Shown: positions 1-8,540, numbered from the stretch's first letter. The stretch is DNA of 60,256 nucleotides from Bartonella gabonensis (GCF_903679515.1 NZ_CAHOYM010000003.1:1-60256); one strand, 5' to 3'. Program-made: numbers and translations. The notes: generated from the sequence alone by a model not told the origin.

Positions 1-81
1 TAATAAATGAAAATCTATAAGCTTATAAAAGTTTTAAATGATTACTTTCTTAAAGTTACTATAACATTCTTTAGATTTTGC

Positions 82-117
82 GCTCGCCAATTTTGGCGAA
101 CGTTAATTTGTTTCTTT
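82..117 (+). terminator. Possible terminator near the left edge
   Basis: The arms TCGCCAA (84-90) and TTGGCGA (93-99) form an inverted repeat, followed within about 15 bases by a T-rich stretch. It could end transcription of a plus-strand gene lying left of the window. The T tract is broken by other bases, so this is tentative. Confidence 0.35.
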
Positions 118-194
118 TTATGCGATAACAATCCAATCTTTAAAACAAGCTGTGATCTTTAAACGTATGGTATTGAAAATTTCAAAAGATTATT

Positions 195-445
195 ATGAAA
201 ACTTGTATTAGCAATAAAAATGCAGAAAACATCTCTAATGAAGAATTAATGATCTTTCTTTTTATTGCAAATACTTACATGTTATCAATCCTCTAACCAA
301 AGAAATCTATATGATCTCCCTAAAAAGCGCTGGTATAATCCCTGTCGTCTCTATTGATGGATGGAGTAAGATCATTAAGTTTAATTTTAAATTTGATGGT
401 ATAATCTTTCTAAATCCACAAAAAAACAGAGGGAGTACATCCTGA
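195..445 (+). pseudogene. Relic of a phage Bet/RecT-type single-strand annealing recombinase
   Basis: An ATG at 195 opens a frame reading ...NEELMIFLFIANTY. From 281 a different frame continues with INPLTKEIYM, then IIPVVSIDGWSKII and FDGIIF, and stops at 443-445. Laid end to end these match the N-terminal half of the lambda Bet/RecT-type annealing protein family (pattern LNPxTKEIYxxP...GIVPVVGVDGWSRII...FDGM). The frame change near 280, the loss of the C-terminal half and the double stop at 443-448 show it is dead. In phages this protein anneals single-stranded DNA during recombination. The family match is from memory of the motif. Confidence 0.7.
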
Positions 446-557
446 TGAAGATATGCAATTCTTTAGAAATATTCCATACCAAGCGATTGATAAGAAACAT
501 ATTATACTGGCATTGAATGAGTCAAAGAGACGCCAGCAATGGCTAGAAACTTTCTGA
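432..557 (+). pseudogene. C-terminal gene fragment of unknown origin
   Basis: A 41-codon open stretch ending in TGA at 555-557 reads VHPDEDMQFFRNIPYQAI... and ends ...SKRRQQWLETF. It has no start codon or ribosome site and begins in a different frame from the Bet relic just upstream. The composition looks like coding sequence, but I do not recognise the family. It may be the end of another phage gene joined to the recombinase relic by a deletion. Confidence 0.3.
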
Positions 558-584
558 AAGACCTAATCTTTTTAATTGTGCAAT

Positions 585-650
585 TATTTATGAGCACAGT
601 GTTATAAGTCTAAATGAAGAAATGCTGTCGTAAAAATAATATAATCATAA
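585..650 (-). repeat. Orphan copy of the hbp-type upstream leader
   Basis: This stretch aligns along its length with 1573-1640, the region just upstream of the first hbp-like gene. Shared pieces include a tttatga-cacartg block and the 19-base element at 625-643. In the two intact copies the gene lies to the left on the minus strand. Here nothing hbp-like lies to the left, only phage-type debris. It therefore looks like the surviving 5' flank of a deleted third hbp paralogue. Confidence 0.55.
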
Positions 651-684
651 AAAATAGAGGCTCCGTTTTTGACAGAGCCTCTGA
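648..684 (-). terminator. Rho-independent terminator of the first hbp-like gene
   Basis: The arms agaggctc (656-663) and gagcctct (675-682) form a perfect 8-bp stem. On the minus strand it is followed by a run of six T. It lies 40 bases past the stop codon at 724, the expected position for a factor-independent terminator. Confidence 0.8.
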
Positions 685-723
685 GAAATTTATTTTATGT
701 TCATCATTTTGTTTTTTACGAAA

Positions 724-1554
724 TTAGAATTTGTAAGCAACACCTACACGGAAGTCATTAACGCTGTACTGAAGTTCAGCTGTGTCTTTAAAGTATTTCT
801 TTTTACCGTAGTCTGAGAAACGGTATTCTGCACGCAACAGAACATTGTCTGTCAATGCGAAGTCAACACCAGCACCAAGAGTGTAACCAACAAGGGTCTT
901 TGTTTCATCATATACGTTACCAGAAGCAAAAACCTTATTAGCATTAGTAGCATCAATAGAAGATTTTTTAGAAGACTTTTTCACTTCAATTGCAGAAATG
1001 CCCTGCATTTGCGTATAAGCAACACCACCAGCGATATAAGGCACGATACGATCAGCAGCAAAACCAATGCGAACGCGTGTAGCACCAGACCACTTTTCTT
1101 TCAGAGTAACACTTTCAGTGTATTTATCTCCGTCTGCAACTGTTAGATTATCTTTCAGTTTGATTTTAGCACTATCAAGGATTTCATTAATCTTTGCAAC
1201 ACTATGATTGTTTCCTCCAACTTCTTTTGCAACGCCATCAACTGTGTCTTTTTTACCAACAAAAGAGACATCTGTATCCAAGCCGAAGATCACACCATTG
1301 CCGAGATCAACATTGTAACCTGTGTATAGGCCACCGATCATACCGGAAAGCTTAAAATCGTCTAAAAATTTGTCAGATCTTAATGAACGGCCACCAATCT
1401 GAGCACCAAGATAAAAACCTGTCCAAGAATAGGCAGGGGCTGCTGTGATAACTGCTGGGGCTGTTTCACGAGGGACGATAACATCAGCAGCTTGTGCCGC
1501 AGAAGCTGCAGCCATAGCGATAATAGAAGTTGTTACTAAAGATTTTATATTCAT
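724..1554 (-). CDS. Hbp/Omp25-like outer-membrane beta-barrel protein (hemin-binding family)
   Basis: The product is a 276-residue outer-membrane protein of the Omp25/Omp31-like family, known in Bartonella as hemin-binding proteins (Hbp). The start ATG at 1554 is preceded by AGGAG at good spacing. An upstream in-frame extension to 1653 lacks a signal sequence at its front and is rejected. A signal peptide of about 22 residues ends at AQA-A. After a proline-rich linker comes the family motif YSWTGFYLGAQIGG, and the protein ends with the barrel signature FRVGVAYKF, whose terminal Phe suits BAM-mediated insertion. The middle (about residues 105-175) is charged and variable, as expected of surface loops. 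A paralogue lies directly upstream. Heme binding is a family inference; no specific heme ligand is visible. Confidence 0.9.
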   Translation of the reverse strand: MNIKSLVTTSIIAMAAASAAQAADVIVPRETAPAVITAAPAYSWTGFYLGAQIGGRSLRSDKFLDDFKLSGMIGGLYTGYNVDLGNGVIFGLDTDVSFVGKKDTVDGVAKEVGGNNHSVAKINEILDSAKIKLKDNLTVADGDKYTESVTLKEKWSGATRVRIGFAADRIVPYIAGGVAYTQMQGISAIEVKKSSKKSSIDATNANKVFASGNVYDETKTLVGYTLGAGVDFALTDNVLLRAEYRFSDYGKKKYFKDTAELQYSVNDFRVGVAYKF

Positions 1555-1611
1555 AAACTTTGCTCCTAATTTATTTATGAACACAATGCTACAAGATTGC
1601 ACGGAGAAAAG

Positions 1612-1630
1612 CTGTAGTAAAAATGACACA
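1612..1630 (-). promoter_or_regulatory. Conserved 19-bp leader element upstream of the first hbp-like gene
   Basis: The element ctgtagtaaaaatgacaca lies 58-76 bases upstream of the start codon. It recurs at 2783-2801 with one change and at 625-643 in degenerate form. It is better conserved than the surrounding leader, suggesting a promoter or operator. In Bartonella the hbp genes are known to be controlled by iron and heme through Irr, so an Irr-type site is one possibility. I cannot confirm that from sequence alone. Confidence 0.45.
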
Positions 1631-1835
1631 ATCACAGGAAATAGGCAGCTCACCCAAGATAAAAGGACTTTATAGTTTCGTCTTGTACGAGAAACTACAA
1701 ACTATACATATAAATAACTTATTGATTTTAAATGTATTGTTTAATGATTTTTTGTTAATACACTCTTAATAACATTTTTTTACATCCACAATAAAATATA
1801 GGATGTGTGACAATATAGCAACACAAAATAATAGA

Positions 1836-1862
1836 GGCTCTATCAGGGATAGAGCCGCTTCG
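1836..1862 (-). terminator. Probable terminator of the second hbp-like gene
   Basis: The arms ggctctatc (1836-1844) and gatagagcc (1848-1856) form a perfect 9-bp stem. It lies 26 bases past the stop at 1882. On the minus strand the tail is T-rich (tctattatttt) but not a pure T run. The stem resembles the one after the first hbp-like gene, as expected of a tandem duplication. Confidence 0.65.
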
Positions 1863-1881
1863 TTATTTAACTGTTCATCTG

Positions 1882-2715
1882 TTAAAATTTGTAAGCAACA
1901 CCAACACGGAAATCATTGGTTTTGTAAGAAGTCTCATATTTATCATTTGAGAATTTCTTTTTACCAAAATCGGAGTAACGATATTCCGCACGGACAATAA
2001 TATTATTGGTCATTGCTAAATCAACACCAGCGCCAAGGGTGTAACCAATAAAGGTCTTTTTTTCATCAGTAAGAATACCAGAAGCTATGACTTTGTCTGA
2101 ATCTGCATCTGTTATTGAAATCGATGCTGTATCTTGAAGCTGTGTATAAGCAATACCGCCAGCAACATAAGGCATAATACGCTCAGCAGCAAAACCAATA
2201 CGCACACGTGTTGCTCCAAACCACTGTTGTTTAAAAGTGAAACTGTGTGTTTGTTTAGAATCAGGTTTAAGTACATTTTCACCAATATTAATTGAAGCGT
2301 CTTTTAACATCTTCTTAATATAATTGATGTGGTCTGCGGCAATGAGAAATGTTTCTCCTGTCTTCGTATCGCTTTTATCAGCCCACATGATATCTGTATC
2401 AACACCTAGAATAAGGCCATTGCCAAGATCAATATTGGAACCTGCGTAAAGACCACCCATGAAACCAGATAATTTAGGCAAAATATCTTTATTTACAGGA
2501 ATCTTTTGTCCTCTAGCAAGAATATCCATCTTCGTTTTACTAGAAAAACCACCAATCTGCCCACCAAGGTATAAACCTGTCCAAGAAAAAGTTGGTGCAA
2601 CAACAACGGGAGCAACAGGTGTTGGACTCGGGGGAACAATAACATCTGCTGCCTGCGCCGCTGAAACTGAAACAAAAGCGAAAGTAGAAGCTGTTATTAA
2701 CCATTTCATATTCAT
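1882..2715 (-). CDS. Hbp/Omp25-like outer-membrane beta-barrel protein, second paralogue
   Basis: The product is a 277-residue paralogue of the neighbouring protein with the same architecture. It has a signal peptide ending AQA-A, a proline- and valine-rich linker, the motif FSWTGLYLGGQIGG, barrel strands including WFGATRVRIGFAAER and YTLGAGVDLAM, and the terminal strand FRVGVAYKF. The ATG at 2715 is preceded by GGAGAG at good spacing. The pair agree closely in the strands and differ in the charged central loop (about residues 115-165). It has its own leader carrying the conserved 19-base element and its own terminator, so it is probably transcribed separately. Heme or hemin binding, or adhesion, is inferred from the family. 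Confidence 0.9.
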   Translation of the reverse strand: MNMKWLITASTFAFVSVSAAQAADVIVPPSPTPVAPVVVAPTFSWTGLYLGGQIGGFSSKTKMDILARGQKIPVNKDILPKLSGFMGGLYAGSNIDLGNGLILGVDTDIMWADKSDTKTGETFLIAADHINYIKKMLKDASINIGENVLKPDSKQTHSFTFKQQWFGATRVRIGFAAERIMPYVAGGIAYTQLQDTASISITDADSDKVIASGILTDEKKTFIGYTLGAGVDLAMTNNIIVRAEYRYSDFGKKKFSNDKYETSYKTNDFRVGVAYKF

Positions 2716-2782
2716 ATTTTCTCTCCATAGCTGAATATTTATTTGAACACGTCACTTCATATAGAGCCCTACCTTCAGATAT

Positions 2783-2801
2783 CTGTAGCAAAAATGACAC
2801 A
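2783..2801 (-). promoter_or_regulatory. Conserved 19-bp leader element upstream of the second hbp-like gene
   Basis: The element ctgtagcaaaaatgacaca lies 68-86 bases before the start codon and differs by one base from the copy at 1612-1630. Position and strand relative to the gene are the same in both. A promoter or regulator site is the simplest reading. Confidence 0.45.
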
Positions 2802-3872
2802 CTCATAAAAAAACAAAAGCCAATGTAACCGTTCTATTTAAATTTATACAAATAAATTTATACAAACAATGTTTTTAGCCTCTGCTTGATCAAATGCGTA
2901 TAGCTCTTTGGTTGTTTTTTTACTGTAAAGAATGTGTATTGCACATAAACAAAGTTTCGAATACTTCATGATTGCAAAAAGATCACGTTCAACTTACCTA
3001 CTCTTTGTTTTTACTTTAGGCACTTATTGTTTTTGAAAGATTGACCATTTTTTATCTTAACCTTATAGAAAATCTTTTTTAAAGCTTTAGCCTTCTTTGT
3101 AGGCGATCAATTTCATACTCTTTTATAACCTACATTGAAAAAAAACTCATGACAAACAACTGACATGATAAACATTGAAACTTATATAAAAACTCTCCCT
3201 AAAGCTGAAAAAATGAAAAATTTTCTGCAAGTTTTCAAACAAAACCTTGCTTTAAAATTCATGAATTTTGCAGAAAAGATATTTGATATTTTAAATAGAC
3301 AAATTAAAGAATATTTTATCTATAGTCGAAACACCCCAACAAAACTCAAAAGTTTAATATTCAAATAAAGCTTTGTTATCCTTCACCACAGGCTTACTCC
3401 TCGATTTTGATGGAGAAAACTTATCAGATTCTGTCTGCAAACAGCCCTGATTCTTGTCAAGCGGATTTATCTTGATTTACCGCCATGTGATTTACTTAAT
3501 TCAAAGCTTTATGGACCAAGCCCTACTCTTGATCCACCCCGTATCCTAAAAACACTTAAATAAATGAGCTCTATATACCTTATATAACCACACCTCAAAT
3601 GAGGGAATTTGCGACATAATATAATAGAGCAATCTAAAATCTACACATTATATAATTTCATGAAATTTGCAATAAACAATCGCCCATTACACAGTGTATT
3701 CTTTTACAGAAATCTCCCTGCCCCGACCTTTTCCGAACAGCACTATTCATAACTCCACGCATAATCATAACACCCTTAGAAAGCAAATAACGCCCCCTGT
3801 TTTTAAGTGATAAAAAATATCTTCTTTATTCAATACCCAAACATCCACCCTTTTATGCTGTTTTCTCACTTT
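2802..3872. other. Intergenic region with possible gene relics
   Basis: About 1.1 kb with no gene I can support. On the minus strand at about 2870-2945 a short open stretch contains ELYAFDQAEAKNIV without a start. On the plus strand, codons ending in TAA at about 3560 read ...LDLPPCDLLN and LYGPSPTLDPPRILKTLK. Just before that a different frame reads GLLLDFDGENLSDSV. These look like decayed coding sequence, perhaps phage, but none is identified. A 67-codon open frame at 3165-3368 is A/T-driven and unconvincing. Confidence 0.4.
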
Positions 3873-4202
3873 TTAATAACTCATTGGATTTCGTGAAAAT
3901 AGGTTTGGCCGTTTTCCTTTTCCTAGCCCTTTTTTAGGCTTTTGAAACTTTTTTTTACCAGAATGTGACACAGGTACTAACTTAGCTGCTGTTATGTATT
4001 GGCCGTTATTTTTGCAAGAAAGTTCCATTTGAACAACTTCAGATAAGATCTTGCTCAACCGTGCCCTAGAACAAAAATCTCTAGAAGGAACAACAGAAGA
4101 TATACCTTCTATGAACCTTTGAGAAGATAAAAAGCTCGCACCCTGTGCAAAAGAAATTGAAAAAAAAGTAGCAAAAGCTGTAATAAAATATTTTATGTTC
4201 AT
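3873..4202 (-). CDS. Small secreted basic protein, function unknown
   Basis: The product is 109 residues. The ATG at 4202 is preceded by GAGG at good spacing; a longer upstream frame to 4253 is rejected because the signal peptide starts here. The N-terminus MNIKYFITAFATFFSISFAQG is a clear signal peptide and begins like the nearby Hbp proteins (MNIK). The mature part has two cysteines (CSRARL and LSCKNN) that could form a disulfide, then a strongly basic tail with KKKFQKPKKGLGKGKR. There is no hbp barrel motif. It could be an exported small protein, or a gene that captured an hbp signal sequence. I do not recognise the family. Confidence 0.55.
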   Translation of the reverse strand: MNIKYFITAFATFFSISFAQGASFLSSQRFIEGISSVVPSRDFCSRARLSKILSEVVQMELSCKNNGQYITAAKLVPVSHSGKKKFQKPKKGLGKGKRPNLFSRNPMSY

Positions 4203-4253
4203 AAATTTAACCTCATAGAAATATCCATAATGGATTCTACCTAGTGTCTTCAT

Positions 4254-5490
4254 TGAAAATTTCCAGAAAAAATAGCATGTTTAGAGATAAAAATTGAAAA
4301 TCCTCAAAAAACAAAGCTTTGAAGCATTTTAATTTTAAAATAAATGCAAATTACCCTGCTCGGACAGCATAGAAATCACTTATTTGGTAATGAATAAAAA
4401 TACGAAGTTCTTGTCTAGAGGCAATAAACTACACAAATATCATCACAACATATTGACTTATAAACATAATTTATAATTCCCCTATTCAATGAACGCTTTC
4501 AGTATCATAAGATACTCTCATTTCAAACTTGTTCGTAATATATGAAACAAAATTATTCGCTTACATGTCATAAATGAGGTTGATATATGGATAAAACTCC
4601 GGGAAAAAGCGTTTTTTTTATAAAATCATTTAAACGCTAAAGTTATTATAACATTTTGGCTTGATCAAAAGCATGCTCCTGCTCGCTTGTTTTTGGTACC
4701 CTTTGCCTAGGTGTCATTCTTTGTATTGTTCCGTGTAATCGTGGACAATCTTTATATATTAATCCTACAATATATTGGTTTATAATGATAATATGCGTTA
4801 TTCATATTGAATTATGAACCCCGAATACCATAAAACTCTCTCATATTAAATCAACCAAAACCATTTGTGTGCACATTACAAGTGGGAAAGCCTACGGAGA
4901 GTAAAACTGTACAATAAGAATGCCTTTTATGAATCGAACCAAGAACTGTCATAAATTGTGTGTTGGCAAAGTGTGTGATGGTAGCAGCTTGTTACTTCAT
5001 AAGCATAAAGATGGAGTGCTCAATAGATTTTTTATATCATAGGAAGGCTTGATCGTTACACCATTCATGAGCGCCACCGTGTAATGGGCTTGGGAGTCTT
5101 GAGAAAAAAGTTTCTTAAAAAAACACATGAATGAGCAATCTAAATATATTCCGTTGAGAGCGTTTTATTTTGCATGAGGGACGTGACTCCGCTAAAGAAT
5201 GTGTAAAACACAAAGCGTAAGGCAATGCGTCATATGCATTCCTTAACAGACATTGCTTTAGATATTTTTGAAAAGCAAAAAATAGCATTAATGATGGTAA
5301 GGATGGGTATTGTTTTTTAAATTGTTTCCTTCATATTTTCCCCCAATTAGGCTATATACTAGTTTCAGAGATTTAAGCATCAAACCTATCGTATATTTCT
5401 AGCCTCTCTTTAAAAGAACTTTTATTGCCCAAACTTCAAATCAAAGAGTACTTATGTCATTATAATTCTTATCGTAAAAAGATGAGAGGA
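4254..5490. other. Long non-coding region with faint relics
   Basis: About 1.2 kb without a supportable gene. On the minus strand at about 4655-4740 a short open stretch contains EHAFDQAKML, loosely echoing AFDQA at about 2900. On the plus strand near 5040-5130 a stretch reads LDRYTIHERHRVMGLGVL. Both lack starts and are broken by stops. I see no RNA gene here. Confidence 0.35.
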
Positions 5491-5532
5491 AAAAGGACAA
5501 AATGCCGATAAGATGGGCATTTTGTCCTTTTT
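5491..5532 (-). terminator. Strong, probably bidirectional terminator after the RNase D gene
   Basis: A perfect 16-bp stem (5491-5506 with 5516-5531, core ggacaaaatgcc) encloses a 9-base loop. A-rich and T-rich flanks give a T run in either direction. It lies 40 bases past the stop codon at 5572. Confidence 0.85.
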
Positions 5533-5571
5533 CATCAATAATTCACTTCTATTAAAAGCCAACCTTTACAG

Positions 5572-6192
5572 TTAGCTATGGGCAAAAATATCAACTTCCG
5601 ACCATCCTAAAAGATCAAGCTTTGCTCTCATAGGCAAGAATTGAAAGCATGCCTTGGCAACACTTTCTCGTTCCTCGCGTCTTAAACGTTCTTCAAATAT
5701 AACCTTTAAACGATGCAAATATAACACATCCGACGCAGCATATTCAATTTGTGCCTGTGATAAGGTTTCTGCCGCCCAATCTGAAGATTGTTGCTGTTTA
5801 GAAATATTCACATTTAGCAATTCATTACAAATTTCTTTCAAGCCATGACGATCCGTATAGGTACGCGTAAGTTTTGAAGCAATCTTTGTACAAAAAACAG
5901 CCTCTGGCATAACACCAAATGTATGCGCTAAAATAGCAAGATCAAAACGCCCAAAATGGAATATCTTGGTGACTGCGTTATCTTTAAGAAGCTTGACCAA
6001 ATGAGGCGCGCTCTTTTGTCCTTTAGCAATCTGTATAATATCAGCAGTCCCATCTCCAGAAGAAATCTGAACAACACATAAACGATCACGATGTGGTTGT
6101 AATCCTAAAGTCTCAGTATCAATCGCAATGGCATCAGTTTTATAATTGTCTAAACTTGGCAAATCACCTTGATGAACGCGAATCTCAGCCAT
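5572..6192 (-). CDS. rnd: Ribonuclease D-type 3'-5' exoribonuclease (short form)
   Basis: The 206-residue protein belongs to the DEDDy exonuclease family, which trims RNA 3' ends using two metal ions. Exo I is visible as DTETLGL (D25, E27), Exo II as HFGRFDLAIL (D84), and Exo III as YAASDVLYLH near residue 150. It consists of the catalytic domain only. The HRDC domains of the roughly 370-residue enterobacterial RNase D are absent, as is common in Rhizobiales. The start ATG overlaps the stop of the upstream M20 peptidase gene by 8 bases, so the two are probably translationally coupled. A strong terminator follows. The function is probably tRNA and stable-RNA 3' processing. Confidence 0.9.
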   Translation of the reverse strand: MAEIRVHQGDLPSLDNYKTDAIAIDTETLGLQPHRDRLCVVQISSGDGTADIIQIAKGQKSAPHLVKLLKDNAVTKIFHFGRFDLAILAHTFGVMPEAVFCTKIASKLTRTYTDRHGLKEICNELLNVNISKQQQSSDWAAETLSQAQIEYAASDVLYLHRLKVIFEERLRREERESVAKACFQFLPMRAKLDLLGWSEVDIFAHS

Positions 6193-7579
6193 TTACCCTC
6201 CTATTTGCTAAAGCAGTAAGAATACGTGCCCAAGACCGCTGACCCTTATGAAACGATTTTAAATTATACTTTTCATTAGGTGAATGAATACGATCATCAG
6301 CCAATCCAAAACCAATCAAAAGAGTTTCCATACCAAGAATTGACCGAAAATCCGCGACAATTGGAATCGAGCCCCCCATAGCTGTCAAGACAGCAGGAAC
6401 TTCCCACTCTTGTGATAAAGCATCCTTCGCCTCCTTGATAAAGGATGCATCATCAGAAAGCTGAAGTGCCGGAGAAGAACCGTGATTCTTAAATTCAACT
6501 GTACAGTCAGCAGGAATCCCACTGCATACATAATTACGTAACGCTTGACGTATTTTCTCTGGATCTTGCTTATGGACTAAACGACATGAAACTTTTGAAC
6601 TCGCTTGAGAAGCAATAACCGTTTTCATCCCTTCTCCTTCATAGCCCCCACTAATACCATTAAACTCCATGGTAGGACGCGCCCATACAAGTTCTAAAAT
6701 GCTCCGCCCTTTTTCACCAGCTGGAACGGAAAGCCCTATCGGACCAAGAAAACTTTCAGCCGTACAATTAAGCGCATTCCATGATTGTAAAATATGTGGT
6801 GGTGTTTCCTCTACTCCATCATAAAAACCAGGAAGTGTCACTTTATTATTTTCATCGTGAAGTCCTGCCAAAATTTTAGCTAAAATACGAATGGGATTAG
6901 CTGCTACTCCTCCAAAATAACCAGAATGTAAATCACGATCCGCCGCAGTGATAATAATCTCTTCTGCCATAATCCCCCGAAGAGAAAGAGCAATAGAGGG
7001 GGTATCCGCATCCCACATTGACGTGTCACAAACCAATGCATAATCTGCCTTAAGTTCATCTTTATTTGCTTTTAAAAAGGGAATAAGCGAAGAAGAAGCA
7101 CACTCTTCCTCACCTTCACATAAAATAGTCACTTTAATAGGAAGCTGTCCTGTTTCTTTCTTATATGCACGACAGGCTTCAATAAATGTCATAAGCTGAC
7201 CTTTGTCATCTGAAGCACCGCGAGCACAAATAACTTTCTCTCCATCTCTCTCTTTTAAAGAAGGTGTAAATGGATCCTCCTCCCATAAACTCAACGGATC
7301 AACAGGTTGAACATCATAATGTCCGTAAAACAACACATGTAAACAATCCTCTGAAGGTCCTGGATGATGCCCAACAACCATTGGATGACCCGGTGTGTCA
7401 CGGCGAGAAGCCTCAAAACCAATGGTTTTTAAATCCTCTACTAACCAATCAGCTGCTTGACGACATGCATCCTTATAAGCCGAGTCTGTCGAAATAGATT
7501 GAAAACGTAAAAGAGAAAAAAGGCGTTCAAGGCTCTTTTCTATATTCTCATCAAGATGTGTTAGCACTTTATTCAGCAT
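6185..7579 (-). CDS. M20 family metallopeptidase (dipeptidase-like)
   Basis: The 464-residue protein is a zinc-dependent amidohydrolase or dipeptidase of the M20 (ArgE/DapE/ACY1/CPG2) family, most like the carnosinase-type cytosolic dipeptidases. Visible signatures are GHYDVQP (zinc His), ARGASDDKGQ (bridging Asp), CEGEEE (general base and metal Glu) and the dimerisation-domain motif LHSGYFGG. The ATG at 7579 has AGAGG seven bases upstream. An alternative TTG at 7594 overlaps that ribosome site and is rejected. The length fits the family. The substrate is probably dipeptides but cannot be read from sequence. The rnd gene follows with an 8-base overlap. Confidence 0.88.
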   Translation of the reverse strand: MLNKVLTHLDENIEKSLERLFSLLRFQSISTDSAYKDACRQAADWLVEDLKTIGFEASRRDTPGHPMVVGHHPGPSEDCLHVLFYGHYDVQPVDPLSLWEEDPFTPSLKERDGEKVICARGASDDKGQLMTFIEACRAYKKETGQLPIKVTILCEGEEECASSSLIPFLKANKDELKADYALVCDTSMWDADTPSIALSLRGIMAEEIIITAADRDLHSGYFGGVAANPIRILAKILAGLHDENNKVTLPGFYDGVEETPPHILQSWNALNCTAESFLGPIGLSVPAGEKGRSILELVWARPTMEFNGISGGYEGEGMKTVIASQASSKVSCRLVHKQDPEKIRQALRNYVCSGIPADCTVEFKNHGSSPALQLSDDASFIKEAKDALSQEWEVPAVLTAMGGSIPIVADFRSILGMETLLIGFGLADDRIHSPNEKYNLKSFHKGQRSWARILTALANRRVNG

Positions 7580-7664
7580 AAAAAAACCTCTCAAGCCTTA
7601 TATATTTGTATAATTGTAAGATCCTGACTTTAAGCCTCTTGTAGGATTTTGCAAGAGATCTTAT

Positions 7665-8540
7665 TCATTTTTGACACTGTGAACAGTAAAAACTTGAACG
7701 CCCAGCCTGTAAAATACGGATAATAGGCGTTCCGCATTCCAAACATTCCTTGCCTTCTCGTCCATAAACTGAAAAAGCATGTTGAAAATAACCAAGTGAA
7801 CCGTCTATATGCATATAATCACGTAAAGAAGAGCCACCAGATAAAATAGCTTCAGAAATTACATTGCGTATATTCTGTGCTAAAGAATCTGCAAGTTCAC
7901 GTGCATATAAAGTTTTTGATGCCAATGTAAATGCACCACGCTGTGGAGATAAGCGACTCCGCCAAAGTGCCTCGCAAACATAAATGTTTCCAAGTCCCGC
8001 AACGATAGACTGATCAAGTAAAACACCTTTGAGAGACATTTTTTTATTAACAAAAGCCTTTTGTAAATAACGACCAGAAAATTCATGACTCATCGGTTCA
8101 AGCCCTAACTTATTTAAAAGCGGATGCTTATAAAGCTTGTCCGTATCAACTAAAAGCATAAACCCAAAGCGACGTACATCATTATAAATCAGATGATAAA
8201 CTTCACCACTTCTTGTCTGAATATCCATGATAAAATGATCATGCTTAACCAATTTACTGGTCGTTGAAAAAGCTTTTCTTAAAAGATTATTCTCTATACG
8301 CCATGACCCTGACATTCCTAAATGGCTTAAAATCGTTTCATCCTGAGAAAGATGAAATAATAAATATTTCGCACGCCGACCAAGTTCTAGAATTTTTCTG
8401 CCAATAAGCCTTTCAGAAAAAGCCTCAGGAAAAGGAAAACGCAAATCTCTACGATTAAGCTTAACAGATACTATCTTTGCATCAGTGACAACAGATTCGA
8501 GTCCACGACGTACCGTCTCTACTTCAGGAAGCTCAGGCAT
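7665..8540 (-). CDS. mutM: Formamidopyrimidine-DNA glycosylase
   Basis: The 291-residue bifunctional DNA repair enzyme excises 8-oxoguanine and formamidopyrimidines and nicks the abasic site. The N-terminus MPELPEVE supplies the catalytic Pro2 and Glu3. Lys58 in GRRAKYLLF corresponds to the conserved catalytic-site lysine. The helix-two-turn-helix region contains LLDQSIVAGLGNIY, and the C-terminal zinc finger shows CLECG followed by CSQCQ. All expected parts are intact and the length is normal. The start is fixed because Pro2 must follow Met1. Together with mutT near the right end, the window carries two parts of the 8-oxoguanine defence. Confidence 0.96.
   Translation of the reverse strand: MPELPEVETVRRGLESVVTDAKIVSVKLNRRDLRFPFPEAFSERLIGRKILELGRRAKYLLFHLSQDETILSHLGMSGSWRIENNLLRKAFSTTSKLVKHDHFIMDIQTRSGEVYHLIYNDVRRFGFMLLVDTDKLYKHPLLNKLGLEPMSHEFSGRYLQKAFVNKKMSLKGVLLDQSIVAGLGNIYVCEALWRSRLSPQRGAFTLASKTLYARELADSLAQNIRNVISEAILSGGSSLRDYMHIDGSLGYFQHAFSVYGREGKECLECGTPIIRILQAGRSSFYCSQCQK

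Noticed and set aside
3165-3368. A 67-codon plus-strand frame with a Lys/Phe-rich product
   Set aside because: There is no ribosome site, no signal or domain, and the composition is what AT-rich DNA gives by chance.
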